This document shows, piece by piece, positions 24,758 to 35,740 of a stretch of 64,000 bases of DNA; within the stretch, counting starts at the first letter, position 1, and each line of letters begins with the position of its first letter. Origin of the DNA: Tetrapyrgos nigripes. Lineage: Eukaryota > Basidiomycota > Agaricomycetes > Agaricales > Campanellaceae. Made by a program: the position numbers and the translations under genes. Location of the stretch: positions 248,001-312,000 of the forward strand of contig JAACJM010000045.1 in assembly GCA_013368315.1 (NCBI GenBank), given 5' to 3'. The notes under the pieces were generated by a model. That model saw only the letters and a list, made by a program, of their open reading frames with translations, was not told where the DNA came from and did not search any database.

Positions 24758-25137
24758 CTCGGCTATGATGACATTCTTGTCAGATGTGTCTCATTCCACA
24801 ATCTCCAGACATTTATGGCTTCTGGAAAGGGTGTTTGTTTAGTTCTAAAGCTTTGGTCTGCATGCCCAGATGGTCAATAGGTCTGACCACACTCCATATT
24901 TGGTCATCGGCATGGCACAGAAAGCCTTTTTGGGGTAAGATCAAGGTGGTGACAGCCAGGTTTCTGCATACACGAAGAAGTTGCTTATATATATGTACTA
25001 CAACTACTTTTGTCAACCAAAGAAAATGTACATTCATACCATGCCTGAAAGTTTGAAAAAGAATAGAGAGCTACGAAAAATTCCCGCTACTGTATAGGTA
25101 GTGGGTCTTAGGTGCACTTCAAAAAAACCAGCTGTTT

Positions 25138-25240
25138 TCATTCCGCTTATGAATCAAGTTCGGAGCCTTGTTCTACTTATAAATTGAGTTTGGAGCCTCA
25201 TCCTGCTTATGAATCAAGCTCTGACTCCTCTGCTTTGCCC
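25138..25240. repeat. Short tandem repeat, about 38-bp unit
   Basis: Three imperfect copies of a unit with CTTATGAATCAAG(T/C)TC(G/T)GAGCCT lie in a row (for example at 25147, 25179 and 25207). The stretch is inside the left arm of the composite element and may be a worn coding or structural repeat. Confidence 0.5.
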
Positions 25241-28069
25241 ATTTGTCCAATTACTGTTAGGAATGAAAGCTTCATTCTGCTTCGAATCACTCCAATCTAG
25301 CTTTGCCCAATTGCATCAGGACATGAGTTTCTGTCTCTTCTCGTTGTCTTGTTGTTACCCCTTCTCAGCTTATCTGGAGTACCTGTCTTGATGTTCTCTT
25401 TACAGCAAGCTGCTCGATACTACGTTTCGATTGTGTCTACCCCTAACTGTCAGCCCCACTTCATTTTCAGTTATCTGGCCCTCTTCAACCCCTATGTACC
25501 AGCAAATGTGAAATATTCTTTGTTTGTTTTTCTGACACATGTTTCTGATTGATCCTGGCAGCACTTTATAAGATAGTACATAGTGACTCTTGTCCTCGTC
25601 TTGTCCTCTATGGCTTCCCTCACCAGTCAGCTTGTCAGCTGTATGCACCTGCAATGTGGGCTCCTTTGACACTCTCTTACACCTCAACAGGCTCAACTTG
25701 GACATTTTGCGTTGGAAGGTCACACAGTACAAATCAGCTCTTTTTTTTCACTAAATGCGGATACGAGGCTCCAGCAACTTCCTTTCCAACCACAGAACCT
25801 GACTCAGGTGCAACATCTGTCAAACGACTCGTACATTTCTACCTATATATTGGGCATGTTCAGCTTCGTTAAAGGGGGAAATAATACAACCAATAGCTTG
25901 CAGGGCTTCAACTGTAGCCACTATACTGAGCTTTCACTCCAGTGGGTCACATTCTGTTATGTTTTCTCCAGAATCTACTGATCTGATGGGCGTCCTCCAC
26001 CAACCAGTTTGCGTCATGAATATGATCTCTTACGACTACGCTGTGACATTGTACCCGCATGCCACTTACTGTGAAAAGATTGCTCTCGTATTCAGTAAAT
26101 GTACGAGTTCATGAGAGGCAGCAATTGGTAAATACCAACAACGACCTTGAGAGATGATATTAATTATCTCTATGGGTTTGAGAAGGACTTGACTTTTGGG
26201 GAAGTTATGCAGGGAAAGCTGTGTTTGAATTGTCGATGAGTGGGTTCTGTTATGGAGCTGGATCAGTCTATGCTGCAATTTGTATCTCTACTACCCTTAG
26301 ATAAGGCCAATATGTGATGCTACTGTGTGTTTGCCCAACTTATGTGATTCACCTGAAGGTATTGGGATAGACTGCCTCTGGGGTGTGGTAGCGGGCTTTG
26401 CCACCTCGCAGGGGCTGGCGCTTCGCTGGTTATGCTATTAAGCCAATTTCAACAGGCCTGCCAATGTGGGCCAAAGAGATGACTAATCAAAAAAGATGTG
26501 TCAAGTGCGTTCCTCATCTGCATCGGCTCAACCTCAAAAAATGTGTTATACGCTATCCTAGGCAAGCAAAACGCCCACCATTGTACCAGCATTATTTGTT
26601 CCTGCATGGTATGAAGAAGAGGATGAGGAGATGGAATAGGAGTCACCCTAATTTATGCATAAATCTCATATATTTTCATGCTTTACATACTATAGTATCT
26701 CTAAAGTCTTATAGCCTATCTTAGCAATTTAAAGGCAGAATAATGTGTGAGGTCGAAGAGAATGGTGTTTTGGCTGGTAAAGTTTAGTTACTGGCTTTGT
26801 CATCTGTCTGCTGGCTTAGCTGCGTTTGCCCACCACCACAAACAGCAGTTGAATCAGGTGATAAGTCACAAGACTTGTATTGTGGGAACTACTAAATTTG
26901 GCTTACCTTACTAGATTAAGCTAGCTATATACATGAATGTAGGTGTTGACTTTGAATAATTATGGGTGTCGACTTTGAATAAATACGGGTATCAACCTTT
27001 GAATAAAATATGGGTGTTGACTTTGAATGAATAATCTGGGTGTCAACCTTTGAATTTCTACGGGTCAATTGTAAATTTCTATGGGTTGAATAAAAGTGCA
27101 CTTTGACCAGCATAGTTTTATGCTGTTCCATCCATTAAATAATTCCGTGCCCAAAACATACTTACTCACAAAGCTGCACATGAAATTTCTTCTTGCACGG
27201 CGCACTGAGAAATCTATGTGCATATTCTTGTTTGCGTCTAACATTTACCATGTCCCCAACAGTGATATAGCCTCAGGTGAAGTCATAGGCCAATCTCGTA
27301 TGGAAAGTGAGAGCAATGCACTCCAACAGGCTATGGCAGTTCCTTGGGTTTCTGACGACGGCAACATTACCAGTACTGTTTCAGCCCTATCATTGTGGAG
27401 GAGATCCCTTGACTGTCCACTGTCCAAGTGTGCAGATGACAACAATGTATTGCTAACTGTAGTAGTCTGTATGCATATGCTACTTCAAACTCAGATGGAG
27501 AGATAAGTATGTACTATGAATTAGAACAGGTATCAGGTAAGTTAGATTAAAGTGAATGTAATGCATGAGTCTGAATGAGGGTGGATTGAAGATGGCAACG
27601 AACAAGTGTAAAGGAATGGTGGCCTAGACTAGCAATGTCTAGGGCAACAATGAGTGTTAAAACCTGTGTGCAGCTGTACAAGAGAGGACAAGTGAAGTGC
27701 TTTCAAGGGAAGGAAAAGGAGTGACTAAAAGAATGTAGGGTACAAAATGGAGATCAGTGTGCAGATGAACACTGAATGAGCATGAAGAACACTATTTGGT
27801 GGAGTGAGATTGACGACAACCTTGCCAGCAATGACCTAGATGTTTTCGGTGTTCAGGTTACGTGCAGTAGACCAGGCTGCATACTGAAGACTACTGAGCC
27901 TATGGTCCCTGCGATAGAGAGGTGATACCAGTTCCTTGGAGATGGTGGAAGGGCCTGCAGCAAAAATGTCATCATTGTCGGTGAGATCAAAGACAGTACT
28001 GAAGTCAGGCTGGGTAAGGGGGAATGGAGATTCTGAGTTGGAGCTATTGTTCCTAGATCCTACAATTCT

Positions 28070-29450
28070 TGATTAGTATTGCCAGTGCAGTGGCAGTGAT
28101 GAAAAGGATGGATGACTACACGCTGCGACCACGCTTGCTAGTACTAGGTACATCCCATTCATCATCAGAATGGCTTGGTGCCATCTTACGCTTGGACCCG
28201 GTGGGTGCAGGTTCAGCTGACACATCACTAGGACCCTCTTCATTATGCTCGCTCCCATCTTGCTCGCTATCACTAGCTGCTTCAACCACAGGTTTCCACT
28301 GCTCGAGAATGTGATCTGGGATTGCTTTCTTTGATGCTGGCATACATGAATGTGAGCCCAGTCCATAGGCAAGAATTATGGAGTCAATCCTGCTCACCAA
28401 TGATTAGGAAGGTATCTTCTAGACCACGTTTCATATTTGCTTTGCGAGAGTTCTGAAAAACTTCCTCACCATCAGGCCCTTTGACAGCAGGAGTGATGAC
28501 AATTTCATGACCAACGTGACTGCAAAGAACGTAGGGAAGGCTGTCCTTCTTCCAAGCTGATGCAAGATATTCCATTGGTTTGGGAAGGATTTTGGTGAGC
28601 ACATCTTTAATTTGGTTGGAGGACATTGTGGACTCAAACTTGAAGCCTCGATCCAGATTGGTATTTGCCAGCCGATGTGCCTTCATGGAGGCTACAGACA
28701 CCTTGGACAAAATTTTTACTGTGTGGTGCCATCCTTCAGGAAGTTCCAGTTCTGGCACAAGACTAGAGTGCTTTCTGATTGTCTCTGTACTCGCCTGTTG
28801 TGTTTGCCTCAGCATCATTCCAGATTGATGATAGTCAGAGATAGGTCTACCTTCTTTACTCCACAAGGAAGAAGGACAATGTTCTGGACTGTGTACTCAT
28901 CACTATCATTCTAGATAGACAACGGTTAGTCAGTTTGATATATGGCAGTGTCTTGTGGTCTGACAAACCTGTCTAGCTTTCTGTTTGCCCTTGCTCTAGT
29001 GGCTGCCATGCTGGACAGATGACAGTAAGTGAACATGATATATAGCAGCATTTATGACTTGACAAACTTCTCTCGACTTTTCAGATGTTTTCCCTTTACC
29101 CTTGGCACTCCTAGAGACCTGTGCTCCACCAACTTTCAGTGCTGGCTTGGATTTGAGTCTGCAGTTGGTCTCACAAACAGCATCGTCATGAGAGACAGAT
29201 GATGTTGCATCGGGGAGAGAGTCGACAAGGGCTTTGTGACTGGAAGATTTGTTTCTTGCCGATTTAGTGTAAACTTGGAAGCTTCTAAGGGAGCAGTTAG
29301 GTTCAGCCTCCTCATTGTCTTCTTGCTCAGAGTCCAACGCCTCCTCAGCCTCTTCATCAGAGGTCAGAAACAAACGAGTAGGATCAGCATCCTCGTTGTC
29401 TGAAGAGGATCATGCTCTCTTCTTGGAATAGGAAAGCATAGAAGATGGTC
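28070..29450 (-). pseudogene. Accessory protein gene of the 6-kb element, unknown function, degenerate
   Basis: Minus-strand open stretches form a multi-exon frame. The upstream part (29373-28996) is very acidic, with EEAEEALDSEQEDNEEAE. The middle part (28866-28384) is a globular region with LPEGWHHTVKILSKVSVASM and MSSNQIKDVLTKILPKP. The downstream part (28400-28116) is acidic again and ends in a basic motif, SKRKMAPSHSDDEWDVPSTSKRGRS, that could be a nuclear signal. No family is recognised. Its position beside the transposase suggests a second element-encoded protein. Several frame breaks make it unlikely to be expressed intact. Confidence 0.45.
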
Positions 29451-29539
29451 GTGGTTGAGGAAAAAGTGTGCCTGATTTTTATACTGTGGCTTAGCATAAT
29501 CATTAAGTGGGACTGAATAATAGGTTCATATGATGGTAG

Positions 29540-31115
29540 CTAGTCATCGTCTACAAATTTGTGAAGCAAGTACAATGCTTGAGCCCAAAGCTCAGCGTGT
29601 GGTCTCCAAATGTCATCCAGTAGTGCAATTCTCAGTTCCTTTGATCCACGTCTGCCTGTTTGTATAGTCTCAAATGATGGATACCCATTGTCGCCCCACT
29701 CTTCTTGCTGCACACCATACCCTTTGGGTATGAAGCTTTTCTCTGACAGCGTCCACAGTGACTTTGCAAAGCGGGCCTGTCTTTGTGGATCACAATGGAA
29801 AGGATTCTGGTGACGCGGAGTCTTCACAGTGTCATGCTTGATTTGCCCTCCCTGTTCAGCAACTGCATCTTCCATCTCGTCACTTGCATGCTCCTCTACA
29901 TCCCCAGACTCGTCCTGGACTCCCAGCCACTTGGAACTATCACTGCCCTCAGAAGAACCAGAACCAGATTCATTGTCGGATTCTGTTTCATCATCAGAAT
30001 CTTCATCAGGAGAGTGACTGGCCCCAGTTTGATGAGCTCTACGTTGGATTGGATCACCATAGGTGCCATAGAGACAGGCAATTGTGTCTGGGTCAATACC
30101 CTTGCAATCATCTTTATACATGCCATGTGTTAATTTCCCAAGGAAGTAGAGATCCTTTGTTGATGTTTTAGTCACCTGCTGAGTTAATTAGACAGAGAAC
30201 TCACATCTGGGCTGTGATCATGGCCTTCTCCTGAGATTGGATGTGCATTCCAGTCTTTTTGGAATTCTTGACTGTCTTCATTGATATCATCCAGAAATAT
30301 AAAGTGCAAGAGCCAGAGGTGGTAAGGATTCTTTCGGTCAAGATAGTGGAGATACTCAAGACGCAAAAAGAAAGCACACCATGGCTGTGCAAATTGTGTC
30401 CAGACCTCTACCCATAGCCTTTCGATCCTCACATTGTGTGTTGATGAGCCCCAGATGAAGCTGCCGTGATTCAATTCATGCTGGAGAATCATCAAAATTG
30501 ACACATCATGATTTTCTTCCCCTCGATCACCATGCACACAAGACAGCATTCAGTACTTTTGACAAGCTTGCACAAACATCTGTAGCACAGTGGATGCTTT
30601 GTTGTTTGTATTCACCTTCAATCCAGTTATCTGATATAGTTGTTGTCAATCAGGAGTCACTTTCCAGAATCAGAAGATAATCCAAGATACACACTTTCCT
30701 TGAGTAAGCATCAACACAACCATGAATGACTATGCCCCAAAGGATGAGTTTGTGGTACCTGTCAATGCACCATAAGGCATTTGGATGTGAGACTTGGAAG
30801 CCTTTTCTTTTCTTCAGTGCATTCAAACGGCGACGCAGCGTGCTTCCAAGGCAGTCAACTCAGTGAATTGAGGCAGAAAGCCTGCATTTCATGAGTTTGA
30901 TACCATTTCTCTGCAGATGGCCATTCAGATAATGGATTCCCGATCCAGGTTTCTGGTGATGATATCTCTTCACCATATCATCCAACTCAGAATTCGCCAG
31001 GTCTGTGTACCCATAATTGATGTTGTGTTTTCACAGTAGAGCTGCAAGGGTTTGTTGGGATATCTGGAGGGCCCCAGCTAGCTGGGTCAAGGTGAGTCTG
31101 CGTTTTGGATGCATG
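29540..31115 (-). pseudogene. Integrase-core (DDE) transposase, degenerate
   Basis: Read on the minus strand, 31115-30560 encodes LTLTQLAGALQISQQTLAAL, a DNA-binding N-terminus, then NGHLQRNGIKLMKCRLSAS, then the catalytic core with first Asp in ALWCIDRYHKL and IVIHGCVDAYSRKV. The segment 30549-30184 gives VHGDRGEENHDVS (second Asp) and WGSSTHNVRIERLWVEVW (catalytic Glu), followed by HHLWLLHFIFLDDINED-like sequence and, after a short intron, a C-terminal part to 29540 with a long acidic D/S/E stretch. This is the rve-like integrase-core family found in fungal and animal genomes, which I associate with IS3EU. At least three in-frame stops lie before 30550, so this copy is dead, though the triad residues persist. 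Confidence 0.7.
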
Positions 31116-31769
31116 GCTTTTCAAAGGAAGTTGACATCAATCGTCTTTCAGGAGGCTCCATGGCAGCCAGTGTGTATAGTTTGGACCAGATTAGGGTAGA
31201 TAATATTGCTTGTTTCCCTGTTTGATCAGGTCAGTTCAAAGAAGACAATCATCACTGAAACTGGTCTTACTTGCTAACTGTTGTTTTCTCTGCCTCATCC
31301 AACTGCACAAGCAATGCACTGAATCTATCAGCACATTGGTTGAGCCATGTCATTGGCAGGCCCTCTTCCTCAGCAGATTCTGCCAGATCAGTAAGTAAAG
31401 GCACCACTTCTTCAGCAATTTTTTGCAGATGATACTCTAGTCTTCATGGATCTGGTGATGAAAGAGACAAGAGATTTGAGGCAGTGCAATATGATTCCTG
31501 TAGAATCTCATTAGCACTGTACACTGCAGAGGACCAAGGGGTATCTGACACAGGAAGAGATGGAAGATACATCATTTACAAAGGCCGATCTGGACATGAA
31601 GTTTCCTGTGGTTGACATTATGTAAATTTTTGCCCTTCAAGCCAGTGTGTGATCTGACACATCCTTCTTCTTCCTTCATCGTTCAGTACTGGCCAAATGA
31701 AATGCAGTACATTCGAAGCAAAAAGCACTGGGACACCAGTAAAACCTTTATTTTCTTGGTATGAAGACT

Positions 31770-32671
31770 TTATATGTCAACTTCCACCAACTCACTACAT
31801 ACTCACAGGTGGAAAACACCCTCTACAGTGTCAATGCTGTTTCTCTAACTGGCTGCTGTGAAGGCTTTGAACTGCTTTTCAAGATACTGAATGGCAGTGA
31901 TGGTGGTAGCACTGAAAAGCAGCCCCTGCCACTTCCTGGATTGACAACAGTTGAATTTGATGACTTTCTTACATACCTCGCACAAAAATGAGTCAGTTGC
32001 ATTGCACTCCTCCATTTAAGCATACAATGACAATGATAACCAATCAGGGAATGGGACAGGCAAGTTTTTGAGCTTGATACCAACGAGAGTTACCTGCGCA
32101 ATGTTCTCAAGGTATCTCTTGAATGGATTTGTGTCACTGGAGCTGGGTACACAATCTATCATCTTGAAGCTCTTCATCTTCCTGCTCCCAGGAGACTGTA
32201 GTTAGCCCAAGAGCTCAGTCTCCGTAAATGGCTTGAACCTATGGTCACTGAACTGGTGCAGATGTGACCAATTTACACTCTATTGACAGAAGAACAATTT
32301 CAGATTGGGCAATGCGCATTTAGTTTGCTGGCCAAGGCTCAGCTGCACATTGAGCATGAACACTGAGTACTAGCTGGATCACCTCCACCATTATTGGTTG
32401 GAAGCATCTCATGCCCTTATTTCAGTATTAACCATACAGAGTCTTGGTGCCAGCGGAGATGGGACAAACAGTGGTGGACTTTTTTGCTTTAGAATTTCTT
32501 CATCCAATAACTCCTCTTACATTTGATGGAGCCCTTGCTTTACTGAAGAACTTGCCTTTTGAAGGGGTCACTCCTGCGTGCTCAATCACTGCATTCCAGA
32601 ACAAGGATCTCATCATTAATGACCTCATTCAATCCCTAATTGCCTATCTACCCATGTCTGCATACAACTAG
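31770..32671 (+). pseudogene. BTB/POZ-like domain protein relic
   Basis: After an acceptor near 31808, the frame reads VENTLYSVNAVSLTGCCEGF and then LPLPGLTTVEFDDFLTYL, resembling Agaricomycete BTB-domain proteins (the 'LxVHRSVLSxxSPFF ... LPGxTxxEF' pattern). Further on, with stops, comes YHLEALHLPAPRRL and LRKWLEPMVTEL, the helical part of the same family. The last open stretch (32444-32671) starts MVPAEMGQTVVDFFALEFLH. Several stops interrupt it. It may be a host gene captured by the element or a resident gene into which the element jumped. The family call is by remembered pattern only. Confidence 0.35.
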
Positions 32672-33120
32672 GAGTATCCATCTTTTATCCCTCGAACTTG
32701 GCCTGACCTCTAATCTTTGTTGGATTTCACTCTTCCTCCCCTATGCAGATTATCTTTTCTTAATACTTGCTCTCTTATCCTGCTCACTCATTCTTCCAAT
32801 CTTGCATTGTTCAGTTGGTTACCCTTGTTTGATAGCACACTCTAATACCCATTTTAGATGCATTTTCTATACTACAGACTACAATCCATCTCTTAGACAG
32901 AGTGCTTGAGCTTTCAGAGGCATAACAATGATGGTACATGGACAAGCTTGCCAGACAAGAAAATGAGCAGCACAAGCAGAGCATTGTTGAGACCACAATG
33001 TTTCGGCACATGTACACAGTGACATGTGGAACAAGTTTTTGTGCATGTGGACATGAAGTATTTGGGTGCAGTTCATAAAATTTTTTGGGCACAGAATTAT
33101 TTAATAGATGGAACAGCATA

Positions 33121-34500
33121 GTGTTTTTTGTACTTTGCATGCCCAAGGACTTTTTTTGAACTTTTTTTGAATTTTTCTTCGTACTTTTTTCTTTTCAAGC
33201 TTCAGTCTACAAATGTATGTACTCTGAGAATGTGTAGATAGGGCATGTAAGCACATGTTTATACAAATCACAAGTGGTGATCCATAAGTGGTGCTCTTTG
33301 TTTCACAGTGCTGGCACCCACTGCTTAAGTTGTGTGCATTGGCAGCGAGCGGAGGTGAGGAAAGCAATGAAATATTAGATCAAGTCCTGTTCAAACTCTG
33401 ACTGGCCACACGTACATGTACCCTTATGCTACCTCGGTCCCTCATGTGCATTTCCATCAACCATATCCTCATGACAACGTCAACAGCTCTCAACTGAATG
33501 TCCTCAATGCTGCACTCAAGGAAATCAACAGTACCCCCAATAACCTCAAATACCCCAACCAATGGAGTCCTCAAAACTTCCTTTACTGTTGTCAATCTCT
33601 CAGCACTCAACTTCCAATGTCACATCAAAATGTCAACACGTCAACACCCAGCAGCTCAACAATGCATGAATCATGAAGACTGCCTCTATCCTCAGAGTCA
33701 ATGTTTTCGATAATCATTAATCTTGTTTGCCACGCCCGTGTGCTCAAAGGCTACAAAAAATATGAAGGAGGATTGAGAGAAGGATGAACTGGGTAGGGAG
33801 TTGGACAATGGCACCATGGTGAGTGATTTCTGCCTCTTAGCCACCAGTCTATTTAATCAATCATTGTGACAGTGTCTACAGCAAGAAGTAGTGGTTTTTA
33901 TTGTTTATGGATGAGGGCTCCACTGGCAGCAAGGACAACAAGGAAACTGAGGAAGGAAGGTATGACCTTGATATGCTTTCTTTGTGAAATTTCAGTTGCT
34001 GATGTGTTGTCTTTTGTAGTGGGCACAGCTAGCATTGAATAGCGCCAAGAAGGGCCAACCATAGTACAAGCAGCAGCACTAATGGACATTTATTGGTCTA
34101 ATACTGATACTTTACTGATACTTTCAATGTACTTTTTTCTGAACTTTTTTGCGTCCTTTGACAAGTAAATTGGACTTTTAAAAGAAACCAGACCTGGGTT
34201 TTAAAAGTTCGGGGATATGGATAAAAGTCCAAAAAAAGGTTGTAAAAGGCTCCAAAAGGAGATTTGCCCTTTTACTGATGCTCCTTATTCAATATGTTGG
34301 TGCAGGCCACTGTATACAGCGGCAGGTATGAGTCCTCATCCCATTGCACAAAATGCAATAGACTCTGAAGAGGTAGATGTGGATCATGGACTGGGCACTG
34401 GTCACTGGTCATTGGTTTGTTGCTCAATGAAAGTTGATGGAGAATTTGTGGAGAAGCTTGGTGCCGAGTCTGCTGAGCTGACAGAATAGGATATATTTTC
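33121..34500. other. Right arm of the composite element and flank, no supported gene
   Basis: Repeated ACTTTTTTGAA-type runs lie near 33145-33195 and 34125-34150. A short open frame at 33416-33676 has no recognisable content. The composite element ends at 34277. Confidence 0.4.
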
Positions 34501-34517
34501 CCAGGATACAAGGCTTT

Positions 34518-34665
34518 GCATCCACATGCACCTATTTATTTGTATTTGCATTTATGCCCATAAAAGGTAGCCATCAACAGAAATTTGTAAGACTCTGGGC
34601 CAGATCCAACATGTCAGCTGTCATCATTCCACTTGGAACTTGGAGAGCCAGGCTGGAAGCAAAAG
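34518..34665. mobile_element. Degenerate copy of the GGTTGCATCCAC MITE
   Basis: TTGCATCCACATGCACC...TATTTATTTGTATTTGC and then GGTAGCCATCAA and GGCCAGATCCA match, in inverse orientation, the complete MITE at 43959-44139. The far terminal repeat is not recognisable, so this copy is truncated or worn. Confidence 0.55.
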
Positions 34666-35740
34666 GAAGGAAATGAGGAGCTGGTGGTACAAATTGAAGA
34701 AAGAAATTAATGTGTCACCCAGTTTTGGTTGTGGTGTTTGCAGAGTTTGAAAATGTGTTATTGTCCTATGTCATTGCGTTATCAGCAATGAATGATGATG
34801 TCACAACATTTTAGACTCAGCACCCTCTTCATCTTGGGTCTATATTGCCCCATTCAGAGCTGACTTAGAGTCCCAGGCCTGCGACAGTCTCTGGAGTCTG
34901 AGCTCTTGCTGATGATCTGGCACTTTTATTAATGGATGAGTGCTGTACTTATTACCTGCTTTGATGCAACCTGGATGCAACCTAGATGTTACTTAGATCT
35001 TGTGCTGTTCTACTCAACTTGCATCTGTTAGAACTGTTCTGGGTGGTTCCAACAGTGTTTTATGAGCCAGAACTGTTCTTGTTGTTGCAACAATGATGCA
35101 ACTGAGTTCCAATGATGTTTTATCTTACCAGAACAGTTCTGGACTATGGAACCACCAGAACAATGTTAGATCATAGCGTCATTTTCACCAATGGTGGAGG
35201 ATGTCAGTAATGGTGGCAAAGCCCTGGTCGATTGCATAGAAATGGTGATCAGAGTAGTCACTGAGAGAGGACACCTAATGATGGAGCTCCTTGAGTTGTG
35301 CCAGACTTGCAAAATAATCATCTGCACCCAAGTTCATGATGACATTGTGGACATCTTGGCATTCTGATGGAACAGTCACGTTCCTTTTTGAGTCTTGACA
35401 ACTCTGACTTTACAATTACATATGTCTTTCTTGCGTCTTTCTCTCTTTGTTTTCTTGGTTTCCAATCCATTATCCAGTCCTAAAAATGTTCTTTCAGGTA
35501 CACACACTTGAGGTTTTTGTTGGTCATAGTATGCTACTATTTTTTCCAAGCCTGCTCAATGCTAATGTATAAGAGCGACATATCCCTTTACCCCTATTTT
35601 TTACTGTAAGCAGCGATTGTCATTTGTGAATATTCCAGGGTTGACCACAGGTTGACTAAGTACACTGCAACAGTGTATATTAGGCTATATACAACAATAT
35701 ATGGAAGCATACTAGTAAAATCTGTTAGAAGATCAAGTTT
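34666..35740. other. AT-rich stretch without supported gene
   Basis: No protein or RNA gene is recognised. GTTCTGG-type short repeats (gaactgttctgg, gaacagttctgg) recur near 35030-35165. Confidence 0.4.

Larger units (their letters stand above)
27119..33120. mobile_element. 6.0-kb DNA transposon with TATGCTGTTCCATC inverted ends, IS3EU-like (decayed)
   Basis: The left end TATGCTGTTCCATCCATTAA and, on the other strand, the right end TATGCTGTTCCATCTATTAA match over about 40 bp with two C/T differences. The 6 bp outside (tagttt, gtgttt) agree at four positions. Inside on the minus strand lie a decayed integrase-core transposase (29540-31115) and an acidic accessory protein (28070-29450), and on the plus strand a BTB-like relic. 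Two shorter elements elsewhere (52994-53920, 57185-58259) begin with TATGCTGTGCTA and have exact 6-bp duplications. From memory, 6-bp duplications and integrase-core enzymes are features of the IS3EU superfamily. The class assignment is inference. Confidence 0.6.
23903..34277. mobile_element. Composite DNA element bounded by CAGTAAAAGGGCA inverted ends
   Basis: The left boundary reads CATCAGTAAAAGGGCATTT (CAGTAAAA starts at 23903), and the right boundary reads TGCCCTTTTACTGATG (CTG ends at 34277), a 16-bp inverted match. Both ends are followed inward by runs of ACTTTTTT/CCTTTTTG-type repeats (23925-24000; 34120-34260). Inside lie a hAT-like MITE, subterminal CCCGTAGAAATT repeats and the 27119-33120 element. 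The 8 bp on each side do not match, so the two ends may come from different copies of one family. I recognise no coding region that belongs to the outer element. Confidence 0.5.

Noticed and set aside
28073..28372. Second minus-strand frame overlapping the acidic accessory protein
   Set aside because: Shadow of the better-supported frame at 28116-28400; composition is not protein-like.
23895..34285. 8-bp target duplication for the CAGTAAAAGGGC-bounded element
   Set aside because: The flanking 8-mers (ccatccat and atgctcct) do not match, so a single clean insertion is not supported.
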